64,000 nucleotides of DNA from Crotophaga sulcirostris. Taxonomy: Eukaryota > Chordata > Aves > Cuculiformes > Crotophagidae. Below the pieces are notes generated by a model. The model was not told the origin of the DNA, searched no databases, and worked only from the letters and a program-made list of their open reading frames with translations. The position numbers and the translations under genes are program-made. Of the stretch, positions 1 to 12,966 are shown piece after piece (position 1 is the stretch's first letter; every line of letters starts with the position of its first letter). The stretch spans positions 63,234-127,233 of the forward strand of contig VYZB01000534.1 in assembly GCA_013397455.1 (NCBI GenBank), in the 5' to 3' direction.

Positions 1-3000
1 TACCTAGGAAAATAAGGGAAAGGTGGATACAATACAGATTCTGAATATTAGGCTATAGCACTTCTTTCTCTCTTTGGAAGGACACCATGCATGGTTTAAC
101 AAGAATGTTTATAAGCAGCCTGAGTCTAAGTGAGAAGCACCACCAGTAGTTCCATGTATATAAACACTTCTCTTGTGTCTATCTAGAATTTTCAAACCAT
201 TTCCATCAGTGTATGGCAGTCTTTCACATGTTCTTACAGATAGAAGCTAAAGAAAAAAGTGCATCTGGCAACTTTTTCACAGGCAAAACATGGTCAACAT
301 ATTCCATGCAAATCTCACGAAGAATCAATGTCTATGCCGATCTTATGCTGTTTTTTTATGTGACATCCATTCTAACTGAGGCCACTGGGGAAAAAAAAAT
401 CATTTGATGGCTCAAAGTGTGTGTTAGTTTTGTCGGGTTTTTTTACCTAATCAAGTCAAGGTAATCAAGCATGAGCTTTAAAAGCTAATCAGGTTCTGGG
501 TGCGATTGACTTGAATACAGGATTCCATTTCCTTGAACTCATTTCGTAATCACTGTAGCCTATCAGTTAGCTAAAATAATCTCATTGTGTCAATGCTAGC
601 ATTAATTGATCCATTTTCCAAGGCTTGGATAGTCTAACAAGTACTTTATTCTTGATACTTGTTTCAAAACTCATTTGCACTGTCTCGTAGATTTTCAATT
701 TCAGTTGCCATGTCTTCTCCTCCCATAAACTGCTGAAAAATGAGCTCCAGTTCATAGTGTTATGCTGACATCTCATTCCCTTTTCATTTCCATTTTTTTA
801 CGTTTTACATCATGAAATAGCACAAATGATTTCAAGGAACTATTCAAATAATGTGAATAACGTATATGACAGATCTTAGGTAGTATGTCAAAGGACAAGT
901 GTTATAAAACAGTTTCTGATTTCTTGGTACAGTAACAGCTTCTTTCTCATTAGAGTTATCTGCTAACATAACTTTTTTTTGTTTATCCTCTCTTTATCCC
1001 TTGTTTTCATTTCTCCGAGCCTTCCACTGTTTATTTTATTTTCATGTCTGAGGTTTTCATTTTAGGTAGGCCAACTGATAAATGAAATTCATATTACTCC
1101 AAACATTGCTCCCATTCATTGCTTGATGGAGCTATTTTGCTAGATTGCTACTTCTCCTTTAGCTCTCCTGTTGCAGGTAGACAATAGAATTTAACTGCTT
1201 GTGCCCATCACTTGTGGCTTTATTTGCTGCCAAACTGTTTCGGGAGGATATCAAGCAAAACCCACAGACTAGTACTCAGGGCTGTCTGTCTGTAGGAGAG
1301 CACAGGAATTTGGGTGGGAAAAAAATCCCAAGCTATGAAGACCTTACAGTAGCTAGTTTGAAGCCCACCTCATGTGTAGGAGATTGGTCTTTAAAATATA
1401 TCTGCCTGACTCAGCTCGGGGACACAGTACAGCAAAGAAAAAGGAGATTGGAGAGGAAGTAAAAGAGTGCTGAGAAACACTGCACCCCAGACTTCTGCAT
1501 TTAAAAAATACTCTCAAAGTGATTGTAAGTTATGCAAATTATGCCAGGGAACGTAAAGCACTCATATCTCAATCCACAATTTTGTTATCTGCAAAGAATC
1601 CTGTGCCTCAGGCATCTCTAGCTGGGTCTTGGTCCACTTGCACATGGAACAGGTGTGTTTGCTTTGTGGTGGGCAGAGATGGAACAAGAACAAGTTTCAG
1701 AGAGTGGCACTATTAGTGCTATAAGCCCTACAGGGTACAAAACCAGTTTCTCCGAGGACTGATGGTTTGTCTGTACACAGGTAGGCTGCTAGGAAATCAA
1801 AGGCAATGTTAGTTCTCTGTCAGTTAGAATGAACCCCTCTTTCCAGCTGTCATAAAATCAATGTATTCCCTCTATGCTTACCTTGACAACTATGCCGTAA
1901 TAAACTTCCAGGAGAAGCAGTAACCAAGTATTACATGAAGACAGTGATTGTGTTTGGCTGAATTGTTCTCTCTGGATACAAATGCTAGTCATCGGTTTCT
2001 GAGTTTTTTTTCAACTCCCCACTGCAACTGAGATGCAGGTGTCCTTCTCAGAAAAATTCCTGCCTAGGATATCTGCAGCATGCAGTAGTGTCTGCACAGA
2101 AACAGATGATCCTTGTACTTGTGTCAGCAGACCTGCGTGGCTGGGTAAAATTAGTTTTCAGAGCAACAATTCTGAGGTGCCATCTGCAAAGCAGAAGAAT
2201 GCATCATACCATGAGAGTACAAAATATATGCATCTTCATCCAAGATGCTGGCCTATCTCCCCCTGCCATATGCTCCAACTGCTAAGCTAAGTTCCCATTC
2301 CTGAGTATGTGCCAAACAGTAAAAACAGCATAACCCCTTGAGTTATATTCAGTAATGCAGGGCTACAGGATCTTTAACTGATCATGATTCAGGAGCTGAA
2401 AATTCAAATGAAGATGTAATATTCATGACTGATAGTGAAAAGTGAAGAGAATTAAAAAGTAGTAACCAGAAGAAAGTAACTTGATATAGGTTTAATCTTT
2501 CATTTTCTTTCTTTTTTTTTTATTTTATTTGATATGTTAGACTCCTGTGTATCACACAGGAGGAGGGAACTCACAAAGGGATTAAAGAAAGAGTATAAAC
2601 CAACATCAAGTAAGGAGTAAGTAACTGAAAGGCTGTTGAATTTAAATATGATACCATTTCTTATTGAAAATTGCAGAATCAAAGAATGAAATTGATAGCA
2701 ATTAACAGAAATTCAGATAATTGAGTAATAACCCAAAATTCTTATAGAATTCATTAGAGAAATAGACATCCTGTGAAATTTTTAAGCCAGCATAAGGAAT
2801 CTAATGGAGAATCACAACCCCACTAGCACCCTGTACCACCTTTGAAATGTTTCACTCTGTTCAGCATGACTGGGTCTGGACTCTATGTTTGCAAACCAGA
2901 AAAAGTATAAGTAAGCCAAAGGTACATACTTGAAGACTATTGGGGAATTAATGTTGACTCTCAATGACATTTTATCCAAATTCAATAGTGTGGGGTTACA

Positions 3001-3120
3001 CTTTCACTGGAATTGAAGGTTTAACAAGCACAAGAAAGAACCTTGGAGCAATAATTAGATAATTACAGAAATGCCATCCCTTTAAGTACCACTGAACTGC
3101 TCCCACAGGGGATTCACAGG
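1..3120. other. Unique noncoding DNA, no gene seen
   Basis: AT-rich single-copy-looking sequence with scattered short poly-A/T runs, for example near 2510-2530. Open frames are short, mostly lack a good start, and show no recognisable domain. I found no splice-bounded exon, RNA gene or recognisable transposon. Confidence 0.6.
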
Positions 3121-3124
3121 AAGA

Positions 3125-3285
3125 CTCTAGTACAAAATGAGTGGAAATCCAGCACCAGTGCTGAGAGATATCAGCCCCAGTTCTGCAAACAATTACTGAC
3201 ATAAATAATCTCACACAACAGAAGTCCAGGCTGTGCTGATTTTTACCTGTGCTCACCCCTGCACATAAGAAGTGCATATTCTTTG
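3125..3285 (-). repeat. Possible very old amniote interspersed repeat
   Basis: Read on the minus strand, 3175-3204 gives a phrase of the form TCAGTAATTGTTTGCAGAAC followed by TGGGG. It resembles the 'gtaagtgtttgcagga(t)cgggg' phrase found in many old amniote dispersed repeats. The resemblance is from memory and short, and the edges are guesses. A repeat-library search would decide. Confidence 0.25.
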
Positions 3286-3289
3286 CTGG

Positions 3290-4710
3290 AAAAATCCTGC
3301 CCTGGTTCCTGTATTTAGGAATGCCTCATTTGCAAAGGAACAAAGGTTGCTTCACTTCACTAGAAAAGGGGGCAGCAGGAAGGAATTTGGGTAGTTGGGA
3401 TCACTGGATGACATGAATATCAGCTCCACCAGACCATCTTCCTCTTCACAGCAGGCACAAAGAGACCTGTAAGGGAATGGGGAAGACAAAGTAGAGAAGG
3501 AACAAATTCAGAAATATGGCTGCAGTTTGAGCCTTCTTGTGCCTTCCTCTGCTGCTGGCTGCAGCCATTGCCATAGAGCAGCTGCTGGCCACCACCAGCA
3601 GTTGAGCAGGCTCCCAGCCAGCCCAGTTTATTTGTCCTGTGTCCAACACGTGATTATTCTGTGGGATCCTGAACAGGAAAATACCTTGGTCCTTGCACAT
3701 CAGTGATATCCAAATCTAAAATAAAACATTGTGTATGAAGCGGGACAACTTCTGTAATCCCTTAGCTTTGATGAAAACTTTAGGAAGAATGAAAAGACCC
3801 AACCACAGAAAGTCAGAGGCACCCTTTTTAACACAAGTAAACCCACAAATCATGTTGTCAGCAGAAGTGAGTTTTATTCTGATCCTTTGCTTTGCAGTTC
3901 CTCTATTTTAAATGTGTATTTGCCACTTCAGACATAGCAGATATAAATCATTCTTACCATAAAAAAATATATATGCTTCAGTTATATTTAGGAAGCATTT
4001 AATTTTCTCTCAAAGGGTCCTAAGAGCATAAGCTGTCTTGACTTTGCCATCCTTACCTTAGTGTATCTCCAGTTTCTATGTACAGGCTTGCATAATTCCC
4101 TGAGTCACACATGTTCCTGGTGCTGCCTGGCAGGACACTGAGACAAGATGCTGCAATGTGTGCATCACATAGAGAGGAAAATAGGGGTAAAGTACTCACG
4201 GTACAAAATGCTCAATGAAGAAAAAAGCAAGCAAACAGGAATCAGTTACAAGCACACAATACAAAGGATGTTATCAGAATCTGGGACATGTTTTATGTAG
4301 ATACACCTACTACCCTTAATCTTCTCTAGTTTAATTAAGGTAATTATTCACTGGGTTCTAGACACTGTGCAGAAAGTCTATCTTTTTAGCAGCAAAAAGC
4401 ACTAATTGCACATTTCTGTTTTCAGTGGCTGTGTGAAATGGGATAGACATTTTTTCCCAATCTCTTAAGAAAAAAACGCCAGTTTTCACATGAGTTGATG
4501 GATCGTGGATGCTGTCACTCCTACGTACCACTCCAGAAACATATTTATACACAGCTGCTTCCTTCAGCACAAGCCTCCTCACAATGGTCTACTTGGCACC
4601 TCATTCCCCGACTGGCATGTCTGGAAGCAGTCAGAGCTTTAGCAGTGTCTTCTTTAGTCACAGAAAGTCAGTCTTCAGAAGGAGGTCATGACTCAGTGCA
4701 CCACTCCAGC
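3290..4710. other. Unique noncoding DNA, no gene seen
   Basis: No recognisable coding sequence, RNA gene or transposon. There is a short A/T-rich run near 3960-3975. Confidence 0.55.
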
Positions 4711-4714
4711 ACCT

Positions 4715-4855
4715 GTTTGACTTTAAGCACGTGTACCCTCTTGTGCTTATTCAGCAACCGTTTGAGACCAGGCCTACATTACAGCTTGTGCTTAAATTAC
4801 GTGGAAGCACGCTGGACTCAAGCACATTTCGGCGCTTTGTGAAATGGGATCCACA
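4715..4855 (+). repeat. Possible old amniote repeat with 'gtgcttaa' phrases
   Basis: The sequence contains repeated phrases of the type 'ttaagcacgtg', 'ttgtgcttat' and 'cttgtgcttaaa', then 'gcgctttgtgaaatgggatcc'. Their order resembles the 'agcatgtgcttaa...tgctttgctgaattgggacc' pattern known from old amniote repeats. The match is diverged and made by eye only. The boundaries are approximate. Confidence 0.3.
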
Positions 4856-4859
4856 GTGT

Positions 4860-7800
4860 TTAGGAACCCAGAACACAACCCGAGTATAACCAGATTCTGA
4901 CAATTATATTTTACTTGGATTTAATTGCTTGGGCACAGGACTGAAATAAGTGGATTTGAACACAAATGTGTTCGAGGCACTTCTTTGTTCTGAATGTTCT
5001 GAGAACAACTACCCTCATCTGTGCATTTTCCCCTTCATATCAACTTTTCTAATGAGTGGTTAAGAGATATTAACCTTTAAATTTTAGGCATGAGACCAAT
5101 GCTTCCAGGCATGTCAATTAACTTTTAAAAAGTCCCTAGAGGGATTACTGCACTGTTTGGAAAGTGGCTGATGACTCCATTTTACCCAGCTATCCCTCCC
5201 TCACCCTGACTCTGGGTTCCACACCACCTCATACATTTAAAATCATTTAAGAGATCTAGGAAGAAGACATTCAACTAAAGGCTGATTTCCCTTCCAGCAT
5301 ATTCAGAGAGTCCAAGGGTTTAATGCACTTGGCTTCATTGTGCTATGGGATTTCTTAGGAAGAAATCAATGTTAATAAAAAGTTCAGTCAGAAGACTTGT
5401 TCTCCAGCCTGTTACTAAGATGCCTTAAAAGAACTCACTTTTCCTTTCTCTTTTTACTCATTTTTAAAATAACCTGTCTTACTTACTTTACAGAATCCCT
5501 GCCTGAGAGTGTCCATGTTACTGTAGGAACTATTTCGACACATAAATAACTTTCCTCCGAAGAATGCACAAAAGAACTCATATAGTAGCAAATGGTCCTA
5601 TTTTATGTAAGCATCTCATACATCCATGAGCATTTCTGAGGACACATCTGCACAGGACTGTGACTGCTTGTAATAGATTGTCTGGTCTGACTTTAAACTG
5701 GCATCTTCAGTATGCACACAGGACAGGCTCACATCTGGGAGGAACTGCTCTTGCAAGTACCATGTTGAAAATGCATATGTGAATAGATGAAACCGACAGT
5801 ATATGGAACTGATGTCTCCGTTCCCCTCATTCTTGTCATTTCAAATCTAGTTTAAGAGGTGGGTGAATGTTGAGGGAGAGTTGAAGGGTTAGTCCTGTCC
5901 CACACAGACAGCAGGGAGTCGAGGGGTTTTCTTATGGGTTTTGTTTCAGATTGAGGTTTGTTTCATAGCAGAGGTTGTATCAGAACCTGTTCTGCCCCCA
6001 GGCATTTTTCACAGACACACACACACAGAGATGCATACACGCTGCCCGTCAAAAAATGATATACCTGCAGGACTTGGTTATGATGTGCAAGAGGCAAATT
6101 TTGTGCCACTTATTCAGGGCTACTGTGTGCTGTAACAAAACATCTTTCTTCTCTCCCACACCCACTCTTACTAATACAGTTGGAAAGTGAGTATTTCCTG
6201 TGGAGGGAATATTGATGATGGTGCACTTAACTGCAGTTCCTGCACTGTCACAGTGCATACACGAAGGAGGAGGCTCCTTTAAATGTTCTCTAATTCTTCA
6301 GTTAGTAAGATTTTCAGCAACTGTAGGAAATAAATGCAGAGCAACATACTCTCTTGGTCCATGAAGTAAATGAACTACAACATATTTGTAATTAAGAGAT
6401 TAATTTGCATTTTGTTGCATGAAAAAAAACATGCTGTGGCAATGACATAAAAAAAGTCCAAAGCCAGAAAAACCTGATTCAAATCCTATAAATGCAGCAA
6501 TATCCCCAGGATTATTCCCAGTAAAGCTTTATAGTTCCTGGCTCAATGTCAATATTTCAAGATTCTCTTTACTTTTCTGAAACACACACACATCCCAGTT
6601 TTCCCTGGCATCTCTTAAATAACCACTACATATCCTTTCCTTCTCCCCCTCCTCCCCCTTGCCATTCTGTGGGATTCTCTTCTCTTTTTTCTCCTTTCCC
6701 TCTCTTGTTCTCCTACCTCCAGGACCTCATAGTTACTGCTTCATGCCCAATCGCTCCTATTCAGTCCTGTCTCCCTTTCTCTATATCCACTGGTAAGGAA
6801 AACTTACCAGAATGCATATTCTCCAAGAACTCTTTTCATTTAAGTGTGAAGAAGAGTCATTTGAGCCTCTCTCCTAGTGAAGAATTGGTCATTTGTCAGT
6901 TGAAGAAGTTTCTTTATGAACTTCAGGATAACTAAAGATTTTACTGTCTTGTGTTTCAGTTGTAAAAATAAGCATTTTGTGGGAAACCAAAAGTGAAATG
7001 GTACTATTCTGTCTAACATGTCTCAACCAAATGTTTGATCACTTAAACCACCCAGCTATGTTTTTCACCATAAATTGCATTCTAGTAGCCAGTTCATCAG
7101 AGGAAACAGAAAGTTACATGCCCCAAAACATGCAGAAAGACAGCCTTCGTACTCCGCACTGCTTAACTTTCAGACACACTTTCCCTGGTGCTGCACACCA
7201 ATTCCCTCCCTCCCTGCTTACATGCATATTCAATGGACCATATGCTTGATCTCAAATATCTCCGAGCATTATGGATCCTATTCATCAAGAAGTGGCTTGT
7301 ACACTCATGAGCAAGGGGGGAGGAAAAAAAGAAGAGGCCTTTTCAAAGAACATTCAAGAGTTTTCTGAGAAAGAAATCCCAGTACACAGTGACCTGTACG
7401 TACCAGGCTGCGGTCCACTTTAAACTAAACCCACATGTTTCTGCTGAAAACACACACACATGTGCGTTAAGAAATTCTCATTAGTTCACCATAAAGGAGG
7501 TCTGTATAGAGATTTCATGAGGGATTTAAACAGGAACTTACTGACAAACACAAACCTGGTGATTCCTTGGAATCCAAAGCGGTTTGTGGGGTGACAAGGC
7601 AGTCCCATCACCAACTCCCGGCACATGACAAAAGCAGAGGCAGCTCCAAAGCTGACACACCAACTGCTTCAGGATCTGCCATGCAGCCAGATGCTCTGTT
7701 GGGAATTTCTCTCTGACACAACAGCATATGGGCTTTGCATTGCCATTCGAAGAGCACAACAAGGACAGAAACAATCTGGAGAGGGTGGGAAATGGGTGAC

Positions 7801-9845
7801 ACATCAGCCCAGTGCTTATGTTTGCTCTTTGGTTATTGGGTGATGCTTAAATGTATCTGTGGCTTTAAGGCAAAGAAAAACATTGACCCAAAGGAAGACC
7901 TGTTGTAAGTGTATTCCAATGCAGTTAGTGTGGGGGTTAATTTATCAACTTGTTTGCTTTTTTTTTAAAAAAAAACAACACAAATTCAACCAATTCAAAT
8001 AATTCTTCTCCCCCCCCTACGTTGTCAGAGAAACGCAGGAGTAATTCCGAATTATATTTAAACAGAAATTATGCCACTGTGTAATCACACTTGTCTCTCA
8101 AAGCTGTGGTACTCTGTTCACTGCCTTGTCAAACTCAGGTAAACTAATCTCTGCATCCCTGTCACCTACTGCATCCAGTTCCAGTAAAAACTAAGAGGAT
8201 TGCCTGTGTGAGTGACTTACAGGCGCATGGAGGTGTCAGATCCATCCCTTTTTTCCTTCATCAAGAGTTGTCTGACATTGCACCCCTGTACTGTTTTTTC
8301 CAGAGCAAAAATAAAAGCATGCTACACAAGCAGTAGACAAACAGCAGGGGCTGCCAGTGGGAGAAGGTGATGAGGTGGTCCAGAGGAGAAGGGGACTGCA
8401 TGCTGAGGAAGCATGTACCAAGGAAAAAACATCAAAGAGCAGAGGAACATATGCATAGCAGGAAGTGGACAAAGGACAGTAGGAATGTAAATAGCATTGC
8501 AGGATGTTTAGGACATTTTTTTTTTTTAAAAAAAAGAAAAAGCTAAATCTCAGGCAAAGTATATAAGTTTTCCTGAGTAAGAAGCAGTGATGGGGCACAT
8601 CAGTGCTGAAGGGAATCCCTGAAGCTACCACAGTTTCAACAGCAGCAATGCACCACATTGGCTTACTTTCATCTTTTTCAAGAAAACTTGGTCTGATGGT
8701 TGTTAAAAGTAGTTCAAGTAGCACTAAACTAAAAATCCCCAATATGACAACTTCCCTCTTCCATTCTCCTCATGGACCCTTCACTCACACATGAAGACAC
8801 CTTGTCTTCTGCACCCACACAGCCTCAGCACACGGGTCGGCTCTGCTCCTGCTGCTGAAGGTGCTCTGCAAACTCTGGAGTTTTGAAAATCATGATCACC
8901 ATGTGCGTATTGCCCCAGCTCGCTCACACAGCAAGCAGGGATTCTCCTACCCAGCTGTTCCTGACTGAGCCAGCACTATGTGAAAGGAGGATGGAGGAAG
9001 ATCATGCCTCTGCATCAACTATTTCCAAAACCATTCGAACAAAATATATCGCTCTCTGCACGCAGTGTGTTCTCCTAAAATTGGTCAAGAAAATGATGCT
9101 CCTTCCTGCCCTGCTGCCCACCACATACCTTCGCTATTTGCTTCTCATATTCGGTTTTTTTCCACTGCAAGCAAGATTTCTCTCAGTGATATTGATGAGC
9201 TGGAAAAAAATAAAAAAGGAGAGAAAATCAAAGTAAGTGAAACCAAGGAATTAGATTTTTCACCTTGTGAATGCACTGCTTCAACTACAACATTTGTACT
9301 TATGCATCCTGAATAAGTGCTTGACCTTTTCATTGTTTCTTCATTTATTGTTCTCTCAGTTCCACTTCCTACTCTCTATGATGCTGCATCTGTTTTGGTG
9401 GTTGCTCTTCAGCCTGTTTCTTCTTACTTTGTTGAATTCTGACTCTGCAATCAGATGTTTGTGCAAAAGCTCTTACTGCCAGTAGGACTCTGACACATAT
9501 TTGGGTGCATGAATGTCCCTGCCTTCAGGAAGGTCCTTGACTTTAATTTAAAAAAAAGAAAAAGCTCCGATATAATACATTTTAATTAAATGGTGCACCA
9601 CTCCTGTGGCAAGCACAAGGAAAATCCTACCCTATCTCCACAGCAGTGCTGCACAAAAGTAGAGAGCATCTTTTTATACCTGTGGCTTTAATGGCAAGAT
9701 TCTCATAGACATATACAATATAATTTGAAAACTGTACTGCTTATACTTTCACCCTGTGAGTGGCTTCTTGTTATGGGGCTTACAATGGATTAGTTTCATC
9801 TTAAAAAAGGAGATAGGCAACTCCTTGAGCACTCTGAATGAGGTA
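4860..9845. other. Unique noncoding DNA, no gene seen
   Basis: About 5 kb without a supportable gene. It contains a short (AC)n run near 6015-6025, another near 7450-7462, a pyrimidine-rich stretch at 6590-6725, and T-tract/A-tract junctions near 7958-7976 and 8517-8536. The longest open frames run through these low-complexity tracts and have no domain character. Confidence 0.6.
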
Positions 9846-9849
9846 CTGT

Positions 9850-10150
9850 GAGCATGTTGCGTTAAGGACCTGATACTAGTTGTTTGGCACCAAACATCGC
9901 AGATTTATTTATAGCATATCAACCATGATGGCAGCAGGGACGCAGATTGTCAAAGGAAGTCAGTTCCCAAACAGAAAGCTAAATATTTAAGAGTCACGTT
10001 TTCAGATATGCTTGAGGCTCCAACCATCTCTCTCACGAAATTACGATCTCTGTTGTCTTTAGTCTAGGATATCTCACCTTTAGAAAGGTGCATCATGCTA
10101 CTTTTATAGTACCATTTCTCAGAAAGCCTTAGGGAAAGAGACCGACTCCT
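9850..10150. promoter_or_regulatory. Candidate conserved noncoding element with two palindromes
   Basis: Visible directly are TGTTTGGCACCAAACA at 9881-9896 (7-bp arms, 2-bp centre) and CACCTTTAGAAAGGTG at 10075-10090 (7-bp arms, 2-bp centre). An AT-rich stretch with 'atttatttatagcatatcaacc' character lies between them, and CpG-containing words are more frequent than in the flanks. TTGGC...CCAA resembles an NFI-type half-site pair with non-standard spacing. That this is a regulatory element is inference; cross-species conservation cannot be tested here. Confidence 0.25.
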
Positions 10151-10154
10151 AGGA

Positions 10155-11620
10155 TTTTTCATAGTTTACCTTTCTCTGGAAAAGTATAAATGGCATCCAA
10201 GATGTTTGCACTTCCAGCTCTGGGTTCAAGTTCGAGCCGTGAGCCTACCTGTGTGCTTAGACCACATCTAGAACAGCCAGAGGTAGAGCATTCAGGGTTA
10301 TTTTCCCATGAACTGCAAGTACCCATCTTAACTGAACGAAAGAGATGTGGTTGCAGGGAGGACTCATAATTAATTTGTAAACTGGATCACCTCCCTTCCC
10401 CCTTCTTTGCTTTTACATCCTGCCCAAGTTTTTACTATCCAGGTCAGCAGTTCAACTCTAATTCAGCCAATACAGACACAGGCTGTTTTCCTGGCTCCTG
10501 AACACCTGCCTGTAGATGCATTATAGAACAAGTACGAAACTTAGAAGAAAAAAATCTTTTAGCTGAGAAGGATTTATTCATTCTATCATGTTCTGATGAG
10601 TATGGAGAAGGATATAGTAATTTTTTGGCTCTACAAGTTGCTTTTTACTTTATTAGCTGGGCATCACATGATAATATTAGCTCATGGGAAAAACTTTATT
10701 CAAAAATTTCAGAAAGAAAGAACATAGGTTCCTCACCTAAAGCCAAGCATCCCCTGGAATCATCCTTATGATTTTTATCATGTTAACTTAGTGTTTGATG
10801 ACAGTTTGGAACCAAGGTAATAGGCAAATCTGCCATTCCAATCTGTATTTCTGAAACTTTAGAAATGGGAAAAATAAATTCAGCTGAACAATCAGAAACC
10901 AAAAGGACAATGCTTACAAAGAGCTAGAGAAATCCACTCTGCAAGATAACTAACTCATTGTTAAGACAGTTCTATTAATTGCAGTTGACTTACAAGAGGA
11001 GTTAATGTGTTCCACTAAATTAGAAGCAGTTAGACGTTTACCAGGTAAAAATACACGTTTTCAGAATATCCTCTAAAGCTCTTTTTCAAAAATTTCTGCT
11101 TTAATCCTTTTTGTTGTCGTTGCTGTTTTCAAACATAGGCTTACAAATTAAAATAGGAGATTCGTACTTGGCAGTCTAGGTCCTGGCTGCTCCATGCCTC
11201 AGCTTTGCAGTTTGGTTTTGCCCAACTAGTAGCAAATGAAGTCTATATACTGAACAACTCATGCTGAAGGAGAAGCAGCTGCTCGCTGACACTGCTCTCT
11301 ACAGCACACAAATCTTGCACTTTTGCAGAAAGAGAACAAATGCTTGTGGAAAATACACATGGAGTTGATGCTCAAGGGGTATAAGATTAGGTCCAGTGTA
11401 TTGACTAGGGAAACAGCCTGCAGGCCTTACGCCAGAGAGGCTGCTTGCCAGTGACTTCATTAGGGCTTTTGCCTATGAAAGGGTTGCCTGTTTGGATCCT
11501 GGAAACTTGCATCAATACGTCACTTTGTGTGACTAAAGTAAGCAGAATGTGTCCAAAGCGCTGGCCAGTTACGGACCTCAATCTGCCTCCATTTGCAGGC
11601 AATGTCACTCTTAGGAAATC
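10155..11620. other. Unique noncoding DNA, no gene seen
   Basis: No recognisable gene or transposon. A B-box-like word at 10222-10238 has no matching A box or cloverleaf and is not called as a tRNA. Confidence 0.55.
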
Positions 11621-11627
11621 AGGTTTT

Positions 11628-11685
11628 GGGTTGATCCAAGGCTCTTTTCAATAGGACTTTCATCACTGACTTCACTTGACAGAGT
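11628..11685 (+). repeat. Possible old amniote repeat fragment
   Basis: The phrase 'ttgatccaaggctcttttcaatagg', followed by 'tcatcactgacttcactt', resembles the common old amniote repeat phrase 'gatccaaagcccattgaagtcaatgg...ttgacttcaatgg'. The match is short and diverged, so this is a tentative call. Confidence 0.3.
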
Positions 11686-11689
11686 GCCT

Positions 11690-12934
11690 CACGCAAAGGT
11701 CCCCATTCTCTCTTATATCTTCCAACAAAAGGCACCGGCAGCTGATCTCCTTCACAGAGTTTGTCCAGGAATCCCAGAAACTCAAAAATCTTTGCAAATG
11801 TCAGGCAGCGCTTTGCATCCTTGCAATAACCCTCCCTGCTCTCCACCCTTGCCTCATGGCAGTGGGGCACCCACGAAGCCATGTTGCCAGTGACCCCCAG
11901 GGCTCCTCTGCAAGGAGGAGAGAAAGGAAGAAATAGAGTGTTGTAGCAGATGCAAAAAACTCTGCACATCTGGCAGCATAAATTTACACTCTTCCATGGT
12001 AAAATGCTCTCTGATATCACCAGGGCAGTAGGAGGGGGGATAGATGAGTTTAGTGGACTTAATAAAATCGCTTCTGGAGTTCTAATTTTTTGTCAAAGAG
12101 CAGACAGAGAAAGGAAAAAACCTAAGGACCTCAACTACTTGAATTAGCACTGCACATAGATACCTACAGCATCCTCACTCATGTAGGACAAAACCAGGAA
12201 ACACAAGAAAGCTGAATTCTTTGTTACATGCTAAAAAAATGTTCTATCCAGTATCTCAAAGGTCTATGGCAAATTATCACTCCTCTGTTTTATTCAGACT
12301 ACTTTTTTTTTTTCTTTCCTATTTGCTTTTTTTCTGAAATTCACTGAGAACATGCATTTTAGTTGCCTCAAAGCAAGAGCAAAAAATTCTTTGTTAAAGG
12401 ACAAATTGAAAGTGATTAGCCTACTAATGAAAATAAAAAGGAGAATTACTTCTGGAGACCTCATCTACAGCTCACAGCACAGTAGTTGTAATGATTTCTG
12501 GGAATTCATTAAGTGTTTGTGTCATTGCAAACATGCTCTAAGTGCCACATATGTGTATTTATTACTCTGCTGAATCAATGTTGATTCTTTGACATCAGCA
12601 TTTCATAAATTTCTTAGTCATTTCCCCATGATGACCTCACAAAACACGCTCTAAAGCAACACTAAGCCATTTGAATGCTTCGCATCCTTTCCATTGTGCA
12701 GCCCTGCTCCTAATATCTTACTCTTTTTCGGTTCTCGGTCCCCACTTTCCTCTCTGTTCCAATGCACTAAAATTCTGAACTAGCTGCATTTATCAGTTTA
12801 CCTCTTAAAACACATATCCTCACAGCGAAGGGATAGGACAAACAAAAAAAGCACCAAAATCTATTTTTTTTTAGCAGATGGATCTTAATTTTACAAACTT
12901 CAGTGGGGGTTATTTCTCTCTCCCCTTCCCCTCC
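11690..12934. other. Unique noncoding DNA, no gene seen
   Basis: AT-rich sequence with a T-rich run near 12303-12335. No supportable gene, RNA or transposon was found. Confidence 0.55.
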
Positions 12935-12966
12935 TTTTTTTTTTTTTTTTTTTTTNNCACCCCCCC
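12935..12966. other. Assembly gap (2 N) between poly-T and poly-C
   Basis: A run of 21 T (12935-12955) is followed by two N (12956-12957) and then a run of seven C (12960-12966). Base composition changes abruptly here, from AT-rich on the left to GC-rich on the right. Two N is probably a nominal gap, so the true amount and identity of missing sequence is unknown. Homopolymers and GC-rich DNA are typical places for read dropout. Confidence 0.9.

Noticed and set aside
6546..6935. 129-codon plus-strand open frame
   Set aside because: It depends on a pyrimidine-rich stretch that lacks stop codons for compositional reasons. No family resemblance.
8236..8742. 168-codon minus-strand open frame
   Set aside because: It runs through a T-tract/A-tract junction (giving runs of F and K) and has no recognisable domain.
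10222..10238. tRNA or tRNA-derived SINE from a GGTTCAAGTTCGAGCC B-box-like word
   Set aside because: No matching A box upstream at the right distance and no cloverleaf arms.
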